Translations under genes and position numbers: made by a program
Assembly: GCF_001613385.1 (NCBI RefSeq)
Contig: NZ_BDCG01000012.1
Span: 186,001-250,000 of the forward strand
Source: Nocardia flavorosea NBRC 108225
GTDB lineage: Bacteria > Actinomycetota > Actinomycetes > Mycobacteriales > Mycobacteriaceae
Direction: 5' to 3'
DNA: 64,000 bases
The notes under the pieces: generated by a model
What the model was told of the DNA's origin: nothing
Databases searched by the model: none
The model's input: the letters and a program-made list of their open reading frames with translations, nothing else
Shown here: piece by piece, positions 18,033 to 26,122 of the stretch
Numbering within the stretch: position 1 is the stretch's first letter
Layout: each line of letters begins with the position of its first letter

Positions 18033-18057
18033 GGTTGTCCGGCTGTGGCCCGGGTAC
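18033..18057 (+). promoter_or_regulatory. Weaker SigF/SigB-like promoter candidate
   Basis: GGTT (18033-18036), 15 bases, then GGGTAC (18052-18057). The spacing equals that of the five better sites in the window, but the -35 is GGTT, not GWTTC. It lies about 180 bp upstream of glycerate kinase, so its target is uncertain. Confidence 0.25.
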
Positions 18058-18234
18058 CGGCGCCGATAGGGTTGTGTCCATGAACGCCTGGAGGATCCGA
18101 GCCGTCGCCGGTTCGCCGGACCACGGCCGCGCGTGGGGCCGTCATACGGAAACGGCCGGCCAGGGGCAGACCCGGCCCGGCCGGTTCGGCAGAACCACCG
18201 GCGCGGCCCGTTCGCTGTACACAAGGACGCTGTC

Positions 18235-19200
18235 GTGACCGTGCTCATCGCCCCGGACAGTTTCAAAGGCACCTATACCGCCAGGCAGGTCGCCGAGGCC
18301 GTCGGCCGTGGCGTCGAGGAGAGCGGAGGCCGCGCGCTACGGCTGCCGGTCGCCGACGGCGGCGAGGGAACCCTGGATGTACTCGTCGAGCCACTCGCGC
18401 TGGACCGGGTGACCGCCGAGGCACGTAACCCCTGGGGTGTGCCGTGCACCGCCACGATCGGTCTTTCCGGCGAAGGGATCGCGGTGGTCGAGGTCGCCGC
18501 GGCCAGTGGGGTGACCACCCCGCACGCGGGTTCACGTGACCCGGTCACCGCCGATACCTACGGCACCGGCATGCTCATCGCGGCGGCCGCGCGCCGGGGT
18601 GCCCGGCGGATCGTGGTCGCGGCCGGCGGTTCGGCCACCACCGACGGCGGTGCCGGCGCCATCGCGGCCATCGAGGAAGGTGGCGGCCTGCGGGGCGCGT
18701 CGATCACCGTGCTCACCGATGTCACCACCCGCTACATCGATGCCGCCCGCGTCTTCGCCCCGCAGAAGGGCGCCGATCCGGCGACCGTGGAACTCCTGAC
18801 CCGCCGCCTCGCCGATACGGCGCGCCGGCTGCCGCGCGACCCGTCCGGTGTCGACGCCACGGGGGCCGCGGGCGGCTTCTCCGGCGGGATGTGGGCGCAG
18901 TACGGCGCGGAATTGCGGTCGGGAGCCGAGTACGTCCTGGATGCCGGGGGATTCGACATGCTGGCCGCCGGCGCCGGCGCGATCGTCGTCGGAGAGGGGC
19001 GTCTCGACGGCCAGACGCGCGCCGGGAAGATCATTTCGGCAATCCTGGCCCGGGCCGCCGATACTCCGGTGTACGCCGTGGTCGGTTCGGTGGGCGAGGA
19101 TCTCGGCGATTACCGGTCGCGGTTCGCCGAGGTGATCGTCGCCTCCGACATCACCGCCATGCAGGCGGCGGGCCGCCACATCGGGGCCGCGCACATCTGA
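18235..19200 (+). CDS. Glycerate kinase
   Basis: 321 aa. The family opening IAPDSFKGTYTA is followed by PVADGGEGTLDVL, VVEVAAASG, AAGGSATTDGGAG and the C-terminal GEGRLDGQTRAGK. These are the classic motifs of the class-II-type glycerate kinase family (GlxK/GarK). It phosphorylates D-glycerate, feeding it into lower glycolysis. It may connect with the hydroxypyruvate-reductase-like enzyme at 8518, though they are far apart. GTG 18235 is chosen because AAGGA lies 7 bases upstream. The longer frame lacks such a site. The gene is convergent with the PPOX gene. Confidence 0.9.
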   Translation: MTVLIAPDSFKGTYTARQVAEAVGRGVEESGGRALRLPVADGGEGTLDVLVEPLALDRVTAEARNPWGVPCTATIGLSGEGIAVVEVAAASGVTTPHAGSRDPVTADTYGTGMLIAAAARRGARRIVVAAGGSATTDGGAGAIAAIEEGGGLRGASITVLTDVTTRYIDAARVFAPQKGADPATVELLTRRLADTARRLPRDPSGVDATGAAGGFSGGMWAQYGAELRSGAEYVLDAGGFDMLAAGAGAIVVGEGRLDGQTRAGKIISAILARAADTPVYAVVGSVGEDLGDYRSRFAEVIVASDITAMQAAGRHIGAAHI

Positions 19201-19408
19201 ATCGTGGCCGGCAGGTTCCGCCCGCGCGGTTCACCACGGAGCGGTAGCACTCGTCCCTCACCGACGTCGCCCAGCCCGCCGAGCTACATCGGCAATGCCG
19301 ACGAAGCCGAGCGCAGCCGGTACCGGGGCGGCGAATTCTCGATTCGACCGGTCTTGTCCGGGCGCAGACCCGCCGGTGACAGTACGTGTCGTCGGCGCCG
19401 ATGGCGGC

Positions 19409-19876
19409 TCAGCCGGCCGGATCGTGTTCGGGCGGGAAACCTCCGGTGGCGATGGGGCCCCAGCGTTCGATGGTGATGCGGATCAGCGATTTGTCCTGCC
19501 GGGCCATGGCGGCGCGGTACTCGTCCCAATCCGGGTGCTCGCCGGCGATCCCCCGGTAGTAGTCGACCAGGCCGTCGAGCGCCGCCGGCATATCTCTCAC
19601 CTCACCCCGCCCGTCGACCTGCACATACGCCTCGTTGAAATCATCGGACAGCACGCAGATCGATACCCGTGGATCGCGCCGGATATTGCGGGTCTTGGCG
19701 CGGCCGGGATAGGTGGAGACGACGATCCGGCCTTGCGGGTCGAGACCACAGGTCACCGGCGACATCTGCGGTGACCCGTCGGACCGGGTGGTGATCAGGA
19801 CGCCGCGGTGACGGGATTGCAGGAACTCCAGCAGGGCGGCGCGGTCGACGGTGGTGGCGCTGGCGATGCGGGGCAT
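19409..19876 (-). CDS. PPOX-class pyridoxamine-5-phosphate-oxidase-like flavin/F420 protein
   Basis: 155 aa, a split-barrel fold. It has the motif RHRGVLITTRSDGSPQMSPV, then STYPGRAKTRNIRRDPRVSICV, the phosphate-contacting block of the PPOX family. Many actinobacterial members use F420 as reductant for small molecules, but FMN use is also possible. ATG 19876 has GAAAGG upstream on its strand. The longer frame upstream lacks a site. Only about 180 bp separate it from the divergent ChaB-like gene, so both promoters share that interval, including a GWTTC-N14-GGGTAS site serving the plus strand. Confidence 0.82.
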   Translation of the reverse strand: MPRIASATTVDRAALLEFLQSRHRGVLITTRSDGSPQMSPVTCGLDPQGRIVVSTYPGRAKTRNIRRDPRVSICVLSDDFNEAYVQVDGRGEVRDMPAALDGLVDYYRGIAGEHPDWDEYRAAMARQDKSLIRITIERWGPIATGGFPPEHDPAG

Positions 19877-19953
19877 AGGGGGCCTTTCTCTGCGTTCGCG
19901 GCGTGAGCTTTTCCGCAGCATAGCGAGGGCGGACGGTAGGGAGCGCGGCGCCG

Positions 19954-19978
19954 GATTCGGCATTGCGCGAACGGGTAG
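19954..19978 (+). promoter_or_regulatory. Candidate SigF/SigB-type promoter, unit 2
   Basis: GATTC at 19954-19958, 14 bases, then GGGTAG at 19973-19978. It lies 79 bp upstream of the ChaB-like start and between the divergent PPOX and ChaB-like genes. Confidence 0.5.
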
Positions 19979-20057
19979 CCGCCGGGTATCCGGGCCGGAC
20001 GAGATCACGAAGTCCGCGCCGGAATGCCTGACAACCAGGACCAGGAAGGAGTACGCG

Positions 20058-20480
20058 ATGCCGAAGACGACTGCTCGCGGCACTGTCCGGAAATCGGAAC
20101 TGCCGAGCACACTGCAGCGTTCGGACGAGAAAGCACAGCGCACCTTCGCCAAGGCCCACGACTCGGCACTGCAGACCTACGGCAGCGAACAACGTGCGCA
20201 TCGGGTCGCCTACGAGGCGCTCAAGCACAGCTTCGAAAAGGTCGGCGACCACTGGGAGCCGAAGAAGAAGCGGGGCCCGTCCGACGAACGTGCGGCCGGC
20301 GGCGGCCCGAACCCGAAGGGCGCCAGCGCCGGCGGTGTGGACGCCAATGCCTCCAAACAGCATTTGATCGACGTCGCGGGCCGGCTCGATATCACCGGAC
20401 GGTGGAAGATGACCAAGGACGAGCTCGTCACCGCCATCGAGAAATCCAATCGCCGCGCAACGGCCCGGCGCAGGAAATGA
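20058..20480 (+). CDS. ChaB-like protein with Rho-N/SAP-type C-terminal helix pair
   Basis: 140 aa, basic and soluble. Residues 13-70 match the ChaB domain (LPSTLQRSDEKAQRTFAKAHDSA is the typical opening, here with QRTFAKAHDSALQTYGSE and AHRVAYEALKHSFEKVGDHW). After a Gly/Lys-rich linker, residues 100-130 (ASKQHLIDVAGRLDITGR, then MTKDELVTAIEK) form a Rho termination factor N-terminal/SAP-like two-helix motif that may bind nucleic acid. ChaB was named for a link to cation transport, but its role in actinobacteria is unknown. AGGAAGGA precedes ATG 20058. A stress-type promoter lies upstream. Confidence 0.85.
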   Translation: MPKTTARGTVRKSELPSTLQRSDEKAQRTFAKAHDSALQTYGSEQRAHRVAYEALKHSFEKVGDHWEPKKKRGPSDERAAGGGPNPKGASAGGVDANASKQHLIDVAGRLDITGRWKMTKDELVTAIEKSNRRATARRRK

Positions 20481-20521
20481 CCGCTCCCGAGCCGCGGTCC
20501 ACGCAACCGGCCGTACCCACT

Positions 20522-20546
20522 GTTTCGTGGACGATGCGGTGGGTAG
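20522..20546 (+). promoter_or_regulatory. Candidate SigF/SigB-type promoter, unit 3
   Basis: GTTTC at 20522-20526, 14 bases, then GGGTAG at 20541-20546. It is closest to the published mycobacterial SigF pattern of the five sites. It lies 79 bp upstream of the 76-aa gene. Confidence 0.6.
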
Positions 20547-20624
20547 GGCGGCGGTGACGGTGGGGACACCGCCGGCACAGCAGGCGCCCGCCACCGGGCG
20601 CGAACAAACGAACAGGAGGCCGTC

Positions 20625-20855
20625 ATGAGCATCCAGCAGGAAACCGGCCAGTTCACGGGCACCAAGGACAAGGACTACAACCTCATCTGGTTCACCGAGG
20701 CATGTCTGAGCAACGCACTGCGCATGGAGGTGTACAGCCGGGATGCCGAGCGGGCCGGTGACGCCGAGATCGCCGAATTCTTCAAACGCGCCCAGCACGA
20801 GAGCCAGAAGGGCGCCGAGCAGGCCAAGGCGCTGCTCGCCCAGCGCCTGAGCTGA
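20625..20855 (+). CDS. Small conserved alpha-helical stress-type protein
   Basis: 76 aa, mostly helical, no signal or membrane segment. DKDYNLIWFTEACLSNALRM and AEFFKRAQHESQKGAEQAK resemble a family of short actinobacterial proteins that look like half of a ferritin-like four-helix bundle. No metal-ligand set is evident, so a dimer would be needed to form a bundle. AGGAGG sits 7 bases before ATG 20625. The strongest candidate stress promoter of the window lies 79 bp upstream and a hairpin terminator follows. Function unknown. Confidence 0.75.
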   Translation: MSIQQETGQFTGTKDKDYNLIWFTEACLSNALRMEVYSRDAERAGDAEIAEFFKRAQHESQKGAEQAKALLAQRLS

Positions 20856-20871
20856 TCCTGTCCGGCACGCT

Positions 20872-20903
20872 CACCGGCCACCGGCCTCCACCGGTGGCCG
20901 GTG
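20872..20903 (+). terminator. Hairpin terminator after the 76-aa gene
   Basis: A perfect 13-bp stem CACCGGCCACCGG / CCGGTGGCCGGTG (20872-20884 and 20891-20903) with a 6-base loop starts 17 bp after the stop. No T-tract follows. Confidence 0.65.
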
Positions 20904-21058
20904 GCCCCGGCGCCCGCGGACCACGACCGGCCGGCGCGCGCTGCGCCGGCCCGGCACCGACCGGGACGCCGGCCGGACAGCCGCATCCCGGCAACCGGCA
21001 ATGACCCGGTGCGACGCCGAGGAAGCAAACCCCGCGCAGGATGCCCGGAAGGAAGAGC

Positions 21059-21363
21059 ATGCGTGATATCGATCCGCGGCCGTCGCCGGAGCCCGGCCCC
21101 CCGGCCCCTGGCCCACTCCCCCGGACCCCGGCCGGCCGCCGCCCGAACCCGAGCCGGACAGGCCGTCCCCCGTACCGGATCCCGAACGCCCCCCGCCCGA
21201 ACCGTGGCCCACCCCACCACCGCCTCCGCCCGATCCCGGGCGCCCGCCCGACCCGGCACATCCGCCGGTCCCCGACCCCACACATCCACCCCCCGCCGCC
21301 GGATCCGGGCCGCCCGCCGCGGATGGCCGTGGCGACAGCGGCGGTGCAGGAATCGATGCCTAG
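21059..21363 (+). pseudogene. Short proline-rich protein gene with a probable frameshift
   Basis: ATG 21059 has GGAAGGA 5 bases upstream and encodes MRDIDPRPSPEPGPPAPGP before the frame becomes basic and unlike a protein. In the neighbouring frame, from about 21110, the sequence continues as an acidic proline-rich repeat (PPDPGRPPPEPEPDRPSP, then PDPERPPPEPWP and PPDPGRPPDPAHPP) to a TAG at 21361-21363. One inserted base in the C-rich run near 21092-21110 would join both parts into a single protein of about 100 aa. It is either a real frameshift or a sequencing error in a homopolymer-rich stretch. Confidence 0.45.
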
Positions 21364-21514
21364 TGCGGTGTAGCGGCGGGCAAGGATGGCGGAGGTAGCC
21401 GCCGGAACCTTCTGCCACCACCCCCGCGGTGTAGGTGCGGGGAGGACCCGCCCAGACCCTGGAATCTCCTGCCGCAACCCGTTCGGCACCGGTTTCTGCG
21501 CAGACGAGGCCGGT

Positions 21515-21539
21515 GATTCAACCCCCGAGGAGCGGGTAG
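21515..21539 (+). promoter_or_regulatory. Candidate SigF/SigB-type promoter, unit 4
   Basis: GATTC at 21515-21519, 14 bases, then GGGTAG at 21534-21539, 40 bp upstream of the UsfY-like start. Confidence 0.55.
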
Positions 21540-21579
21540 TCCGGCCGGAGTCCCTGGTCGGAAGGTCGACAGGAAGGAC

Positions 21580-22056
21580 GTGACCATGGTCTCCGGACCC
21601 GACGAACCGCAGCGCCCCAGCAGTGCGACCCCGCACCCCAGCGGTGGCCTGCAGCGCGGCAGCGCTGCACAACAACCTCCCGCTGTCACTCCTCGACCGC
21701 ACTCCAGCAGTGACCCGCAGCGCGGCAGCACACCCCCACCGCACGCCGGCAGCAGCGGGCCGCACAACATTCCGTACGAACACCGTTTTCCCGACGATTC
21801 ACGGACCACCCGCTCGCATGCCGGCGAGTCCATCGAGGTCGCCCGTAACTGGCCGGGCATCATCCTGACCGCGATCGGCATCGTGCTGGTGGCGCTGACC
21901 CTGACCGCGGCCGGCTACGGATTCGAGGGCTGGGCCGTTATCGCGGGTATCTGCGGCGGGGTCTGCCTGGTGGCCGGGATCGCGATGGTGATCGCCGAAC
22001 ATCGCCGGGTGAAATCAGGAGAAGGAGCGAGCCTGCGGGAGCAGCGTGGGCACTGA
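21580..22056 (+). CDS. UsfY-like membrane protein
   Basis: 158 aa. The first 75 residues are low-complexity Pro/Ser/Gln-rich. They are followed by RTTRSHAGESIEVARNWPG, which resembles the RTTRPxAGE block of UsfY (the gene next to rsbW-sigF in mycobacteria). Two transmembrane segments follow at about 92-113 and 120-140, with a short basic tail. GTG 21580 is chosen because AGGAAGGA ends 3 bases upstream. ATG 21586 is the alternative. The end overlaps the decarboxylase-like gene by 11 bp. A stress-type promoter lies 40 bp upstream. The UsfY call is by motif and is tentative. No sigF or rsbW is in the window. Confidence 0.6.
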   Translation: MTMVSGPDEPQRPSSATPHPSGGLQRGSAAQQPPAVTPRPHSSSDPQRGSTPPPHAGSSGPHNIPYEHRFPDDSRTTRSHAGESIEVARNWPGIILTAIGIVLVALTLTAAGYGFEGWAVIAGICGGVCLVAGIAMVIAEHRRVKSGEGASLREQRGH

Positions 22057-23566
22057 GACCGGGGGCCGCGATATGGGTACCGAGGGTGGCGCCCGGCAGC
22101 GCCTCGACCAGTCCCGGGCGCCGATGCTGGAAGCGCTCGCCGACTATCGGCGGCTGGGCCGCTACGGTTTCACTCCCCCGGGACACCGGCAGGGCCGTGG
22201 TGTGGACGCACGGGTACTCGACGTCATCGGCCGGGACGCGTTCGCGTCGGACGTACTCGCGGCGCCCGGTCTCGACGACCGGTTGTCGCAGGGCGGCTAC
22301 CTCGCGCACGCGGAAGAACTCATGGCCGACGCGGTCGGTGCGCAACGCACATACTTCTCCACCTGCGGTAGTTCGCTGTCGGTCAAGGCCGCGATGATGG
22401 CGGTCGCGGGCGGTTGCGACGGGGGCCTGCTCGTGGCCCGCGACTGCCATAAATCCATCGTGGCCGGCCTGATCTTCTCCGGGGTCGTGCCCCGCTGGAT
22501 CACGCCGCGCTGGGATACCGAACGCCATTTCACCCATCCCCCGTCGCCCGAGCAGGTCCGCCGCGCCTGGGAGAAATACCCCGACGCCGCGGGTGCGCTG
22601 GTCGTGAGCCCCAGCCCGTACGGCACCTGCGCGGATATCGAAGGGATCGCCCGGGTATGCCATGAACGCGGAAAACCACTGATCGTAGACGAGGCCTGGG
22701 GCGCGCATCTGCCGTTCCATCCCGATCTGCCGACCTGGGCGATGGATGCGGGCGCGGATGTCTGTGTGGTGAGCGTGCACAAGATGGGCGCCGGGTTCGA
22801 GCAGGGGTCGGTGTTCCATCTACAGGGTGATCTCGTCGATCCGGTGCGGCTGCGGCATTGCGCGGATCTGCTGATGACCACCAGCCCGAATGTGCTGGTC
22901 TACACCGCACTCGACGGCTGGCGCCGGCAGATGGTGCAGCGGGGCCGCGAGATCTTCGACAGCGCATTACGCACGGCCCGGCAGGCCCGCACGGAACTCG
23001 ACCGGATTCCGGGGATCGACGTGATGGAGGAGGATCTGCTGGGAGTCGAGGCCTCACACGACCTCGACCGCCTGCAGGTCCTGATGGATATCTCCGAATC
23101 CGGGGTCAGCGGGTACGAAGCCGACGCCTGGCTGCGCAATCACCGCCGGATAGATCTGGGCCTCAGCGATCATCGGCGGCTTTTGGCCACCTTGTCCTTC
23201 GCCGACGATGCGGAGACGGTCGAAACCCTGGTGGCCGCGATGAACGATTGGCGGGCACAGGCGAGACCCAGCGATACGCCGCGCAAGATCCACGTTCCCG
23301 AACCGGACGAATTACTTCTGGAAACCGCGATGCTGCCCCGTGACGCGTTCTTCGGCTCCACCGAGATGGTGCCGATCGGCAAGGCGGCGGGACGGATCGC
23401 CGCCGAACAGCTCACCCCGTATCCGCCGGGCATCCCCGCGGTAATCCCCGGCGAACGCCTCGGCGAGGGCGTTCTGGACTATCTGCGCACCGGTCACGAT
23501 CACGGGATGAATCTGCCGGACGCCTCGGACCCCGAGTTGGAGCAGATCCGGGTCGTGGCCGGCTGA
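22046..23566 (+). CDS. Orn/Lys/Arg decarboxylase family PLP enzyme
   Basis: 506 aa, fold-type I PLP protein. It has GFTPPGHRQG at the N-terminus, TCGSSLSVKAAMMAVAG, RDCHKSIVAG, VVSPSPYGTCADIE, VDEAWGAHLPF and the PLP Lys in VSVHKMGAGFEQGSV. A C-terminal domain follows from about residue 400. These are the landmarks of the bacterial Orn/Lys/Arg decarboxylase group without the N-terminal response-regulator-like wing. The substrate may be a basic amino acid. The chosen start is GTG 22046, overlapping UsfY by 11 bp. ATG 22073 (MGTEGGARQ) is equally possible. Co-transcription with UsfY ties it to the stress cluster. Confidence 0.8.
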   Translation: MGTETGGRDMGTEGGARQRLDQSRAPMLEALADYRRLGRYGFTPPGHRQGRGVDARVLDVIGRDAFASDVLAAPGLDDRLSQGGYLAHAEELMADAVGAQRTYFSTCGSSLSVKAAMMAVAGGCDGGLLVARDCHKSIVAGLIFSGVVPRWITPRWDTERHFTHPPSPEQVRRAWEKYPDAAGALVVSPSPYGTCADIEGIARVCHERGKPLIVDEAWGAHLPFHPDLPTWAMDAGADVCVVSVHKMGAGFEQGSVFHLQGDLVDPVRLRHCADLLMTTSPNVLVYTALDGWRRQMVQRGREIFDSALRTARQARTELDRIPGIDVMEEDLLGVEASHDLDRLQVLMDISESGVSGYEADAWLRNHRRIDLGLSDHRRLLATLSFADDAETVETLVAAMNDWRAQARPSDTPRKIHVPEPDELLLETAMLPRDAFFGSTEMVPIGKAAGRIAAEQLTPYPPGIPAVIPGERLGEGVLDYLRTGHDHGMNLPDASDPELEQIRVVAG

Positions 23567-23588
23567 CCGGCGAGCACGGTCCACGTGT

Positions 23589-23613
23589 GATTCGGCCGCG
23601 TGGTGCCGGGTAC
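23589..23613 (+). promoter_or_regulatory. Candidate SigF/SigB-type promoter, unit 5, leaderless
   Basis: GATTC at 23589-23593, 14 bases, then GGGTAC at 23608-23613. The ATG of the 38-aa peptide starts at 23623, about where transcription would begin. Confidence 0.55.
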
Positions 23614-23622
23614 GCGAGCGTC

Positions 23623-23739
23623 ATGGAATTACTCGTGATCATCGGGATCGCGGTCCTCGTCGCCGCAGTCGTCGGCTACCGGCGGTTGACCGGGCGGCGG
23701 CCGGACGAGCCCGAATCCCCCGACAACGACGGCCGATGA
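23623..23739 (+). CDS. 38-aa single-pass membrane peptide
   Basis: The product is MELLVIIGIAVLVAAVVGYR followed by a basic then acidic tail ending in NDGR. One transmembrane segment spans residues 3-18, giving an N-out or N-in peptide with a cytosolic charged tail. No Shine-Dalgarno sequence is present, but the -10 box GGGTAC ends only 9 bases before the ATG, so the mRNA is probably leaderless. This is the only support for expression beyond the ORF itself. Similar tiny membrane proteins are common next to actinobacterial stress genes. Confidence 0.55.
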   Translation: MELLVIIGIAVLVAAVVGYRRLTGRRPDEPESPDNDGR

Positions 23740-24300
23740 GTCCCTCGCCGCGCCGGGGCATCGGACCTGGCGCGGGCACTACCGCCGATGCTCTCCGGTC
23801 CGTGCCGCCGCCGAGACGACCGCCGCCCCGTCCTGCTCCCGCGACCGGCGGGCTGAACGTCGCGCGGCTCCGCGGACAACTACCTGCCCGCCTGCTGCCG
23901 TCCGGCGGGGACACCGGAGGTAGAGCCGGTTCATCCTCTCCCGCACGACACACGGCGATCCGCTGATAGCGCTGCCGACACCACCGCGGCGCACCGGCGC
24001 TGCCGCCGGGAAGTGCCGGTACTCCGCGACGGGTCGCCTCGGCGCGATCGAGAACGACGGAGTGATGACCACCCTCCACCCGACCCGTCCGGTATGAGCG
24101 ACGAGCGATTACTCGACAGTGTTTCGATCTTGTGGCGAATGGGCATCCCTCCCTGCGGACCCGATGTGCGCGGCGCGCACAAGCCGGGCTCCACGTATGC
24201 TCTCGCCGGCGACGCGCGCCGCGCCGGTGCCCGGTCCGGTCGTGGCGAGGCCGCGACAGCCTGGTCGCACCGGACAGGTGGAGGTCTGATCCTGGATACG
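23740..24300. other. Intergenic stretch upstream of the osmoprotectant importer
   Basis: About 560 bp. A long in-frame extension of the permease runs through it, but it has no recognised motif. The importer promoter should be here. GTTTC...GGGCAT near 24120 resembles the stress promoters loosely (15-base gap, GGGCAT) and was not called. Confidence 0.5.
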
Positions 24301-24942
24301 TTGTGGACCTTCGTGGTGGATCGTCGCCACCAGCTTTTCGTGGATTCGTATCTGCATGCCTCGGCGGTACTGCAATCACTGTTGATCGCGACGGCGATCG
24401 CAGTGCTGATCGGTGTGCTGGTCTATCGCAGCCCGGTGGGTTCCGCGGCCGCTACCGCCGCGGCCGGCACCATTCTCACCGTGCCGTCGTTCGCACTGCT
24501 CGGCCTGCTGATCCCGGTATTCGGACTGGGTGTCGTACCGACGGTGATCGCCCTGGTGCTGTACGCACTGCTGCCGATTCTGCGCAACACCCTGGTGGGT
24601 CTGTCGGCGGTCGACCCGGCGGTCGTCGATGCGGCGCGCGGGGTCGGGATGAACCGGTTGCGGGTACTGACGGCGGTGGAACTCCCGCTGGCCTGGCCGT
24701 CGATCCTCACCGGGATGCGGGTCAGCACCCAGCTGATCATGGGCATTCTCGCCCTGGCCGCCTACGCCAAAGGGCCGGGTCTGGGCAATCTGATCTTCTC
24801 CGGTCTGGCCCGGCTCGGCAGCCCGAACGCGGTGCCGCAGGCGCTGACGGGCACGGTGCTCATCGTCGTACTCGCCCTACTGCTCGACGGGATCTTCCTG
24901 CTCGTCGGCCGTTTCACCGTTCCGAGGGGGATCCGTGACTGA
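24301..24942 (+). CDS. Quaternary-amine ABC importer, permease 1 (OpuCB-like)
   Basis: 213 aa with about six transmembrane helices. The cytosolic coupling loop VDPAVVDAARGVGMNRLRVL with ELPLAWPSILTGMRVS is the EAA motif of ABC permeases. GTILTVPSFALLGLLIPVFG is typical of the ProW/OpuC permeases. It would form the channel with the second permease for import of glycine betaine, choline or carnitine. The start is uncertain: TTG 24301 is 16 bases after AGGTGGAGG. CTG 24292 or an upstream start is possible. The end overlaps the ATPase start (GTG 24935) by 8 bp. Confidence 0.83.
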   Translation: MWTFVVDRRHQLFVDSYLHASAVLQSLLIATAIAVLIGVLVYRSPVGSAAATAAAGTILTVPSFALLGLLIPVFGLGVVPTVIALVLYALLPILRNTLVGLSAVDPAVVDAARGVGMNRLRVLTAVELPLAWPSILTGMRVSTQLIMGILALAAYAKGPGLGNLIFSGLARLGSPNAVPQALTGTVLIVVLALLLDGIFLLVGRFTVPRGIRD

Positions 24943-26122
24943 TACTGCTACCGCCACCGGAAAATCGGCGGTTTCCGGTGTCGAGATCGTGCTCGACGCT
25001 GTCACCAAACACTATCCAGACCAGCCGCATCCGGCAGTCGACGCCGTATCGATGACCATCCCGGCGGGGGAGATCGTGGTTCTGGTGGGACCTTCGGGCT
25101 GCGGAAAGACCACCACCATGCGGATGATCAACCGGTTGATCGAACCCACCTCCGGCAGGGTGACCATCGACGGCCGCGATGCCGCGACAATGGACCCGGA
25201 CCGGTTGCGCCGCGGGATCGGGTATTCGATCCAGCAGGCGGGCCTGTTTCCTCATATGACGGTCGCCCGCAATATCGCCACCGTCCCGGGTCTCATCGGC
25301 TGGGATCGGCGGCGGATCGCCGCACGCACCGACGAAATGCTGGAACTGGTGGGTCTGGACCCGGGCACCTATCGGCGGCGCTATCCGCGGCAGCTGTCGG
25401 GGGGCCAGCAGCAGCGGGTCGGAGTGGCACGGGCGCTGGCCGCCGATCCGCCGGTACTGCTGATGGACGAGCCGTTCGGCGCCGTCGACCCGATCACCCG
25501 TGGGCTGTTGCAAGACGAACTGCTGCGGTTGCAGGCGGAACTGGGGAAAACGATCGTGTTCGTCACCCACGATTTCAACGAGGCGGTCAAGCTCGGGGAC
25601 CGGATCGCCGTCCTCGGCAACCACTCCCACATCCTGCAGTACGACACCCCCGCCGCGATCCTCGCCGATCCGGCGGACGAGACGGTGGCCGGTTTCGTCG
25701 GCGCCGATGCCTCGCTCAAACAGCTGACCCTGACCCGTATCCGGGATGTCGAACTCGGCGCCTGCCCCACCGTCACCGAGGACGATCCGATCGATGCTGC
25801 CCGCGCGGCGGTCGGGGGTGCGGACTGGGCCCTGGTCCTCGATCCCCGCCGGCGCCCGCTGCGCTGGATCTCCGCCGAACAACTCGCGCGCGCGAAGGCG
25901 GTCCGGGGCACCGGAATTCCGCTCGGCGAAACCCTGTCCATGGCATCGACATTGCAGGACGGCCTCGAGGCATTGCTCACCGACCGCAACGCCAGCGGCG
26001 TTGTCACGGGACCGCACGGCGAATACGCCGGTCTGATCACCATCGATACGCTGGTCGCCCATCTTTCGGCATTGCGCGCCGCGCACGGTGGTACGGATGC
26101 CGTGACGGAAGCACCGGCATGA
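24935..26122 (+). CDS. Quaternary-amine ABC importer, ATPase with CBS domain
   Basis: 395 aa. Walker A GPSGCGKTT is at residues 52-60, signature LSGGQQQ at 154-160 and Walker B VLLMDEPFG at 174-182, then a His switch in FVTHDFNEAV. Residues 260-380 form a CBS pair, which in OpuA-type ATPases senses ionic strength. It energises osmoprotectant uptake. The start at GTG overlaps the first permease. ATGA overlaps the second permease. Fully intact. Confidence 0.9.
   Translation: MTDTATATGKSAVSGVEIVLDAVTKHYPDQPHPAVDAVSMTIPAGEIVVLVGPSGCGKTTTMRMINRLIEPTSGRVTIDGRDAATMDPDRLRRGIGYSIQQAGLFPHMTVARNIATVPGLIGWDRRRIAARTDEMLELVGLDPGTYRRRYPRQLSGGQQQRVGVARALAADPPVLLMDEPFGAVDPITRGLLQDELLRLQAELGKTIVFVTHDFNEAVKLGDRIAVLGNHSHILQYDTPAAILADPADETVAGFVGADASLKQLTLTRIRDVELGACPTVTEDDPIDAARAAVGGADWALVLDPRRRPLRWISAEQLARAKAVRGTGIPLGETLSMASTLQDGLEALLTDRNASGVVTGPHGEYAGLITIDTLVAHLSALRAAHGGTDAVTEAPA

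Noticed and set aside
18080..18238. 52-codon ORF overlapping the glycerate kinase start
   Set aside because: No ribosome site, no motif, and arginine/glycine-rich composition typical of shadow frames.
24120..24145. Sixth stress promoter upstream of the osmoprotectant importer
   Set aside because: The spacing is 15 after GTTTC and the -10 would be GGGCAT, so it fails the pattern. It is also 155 bp from the start.
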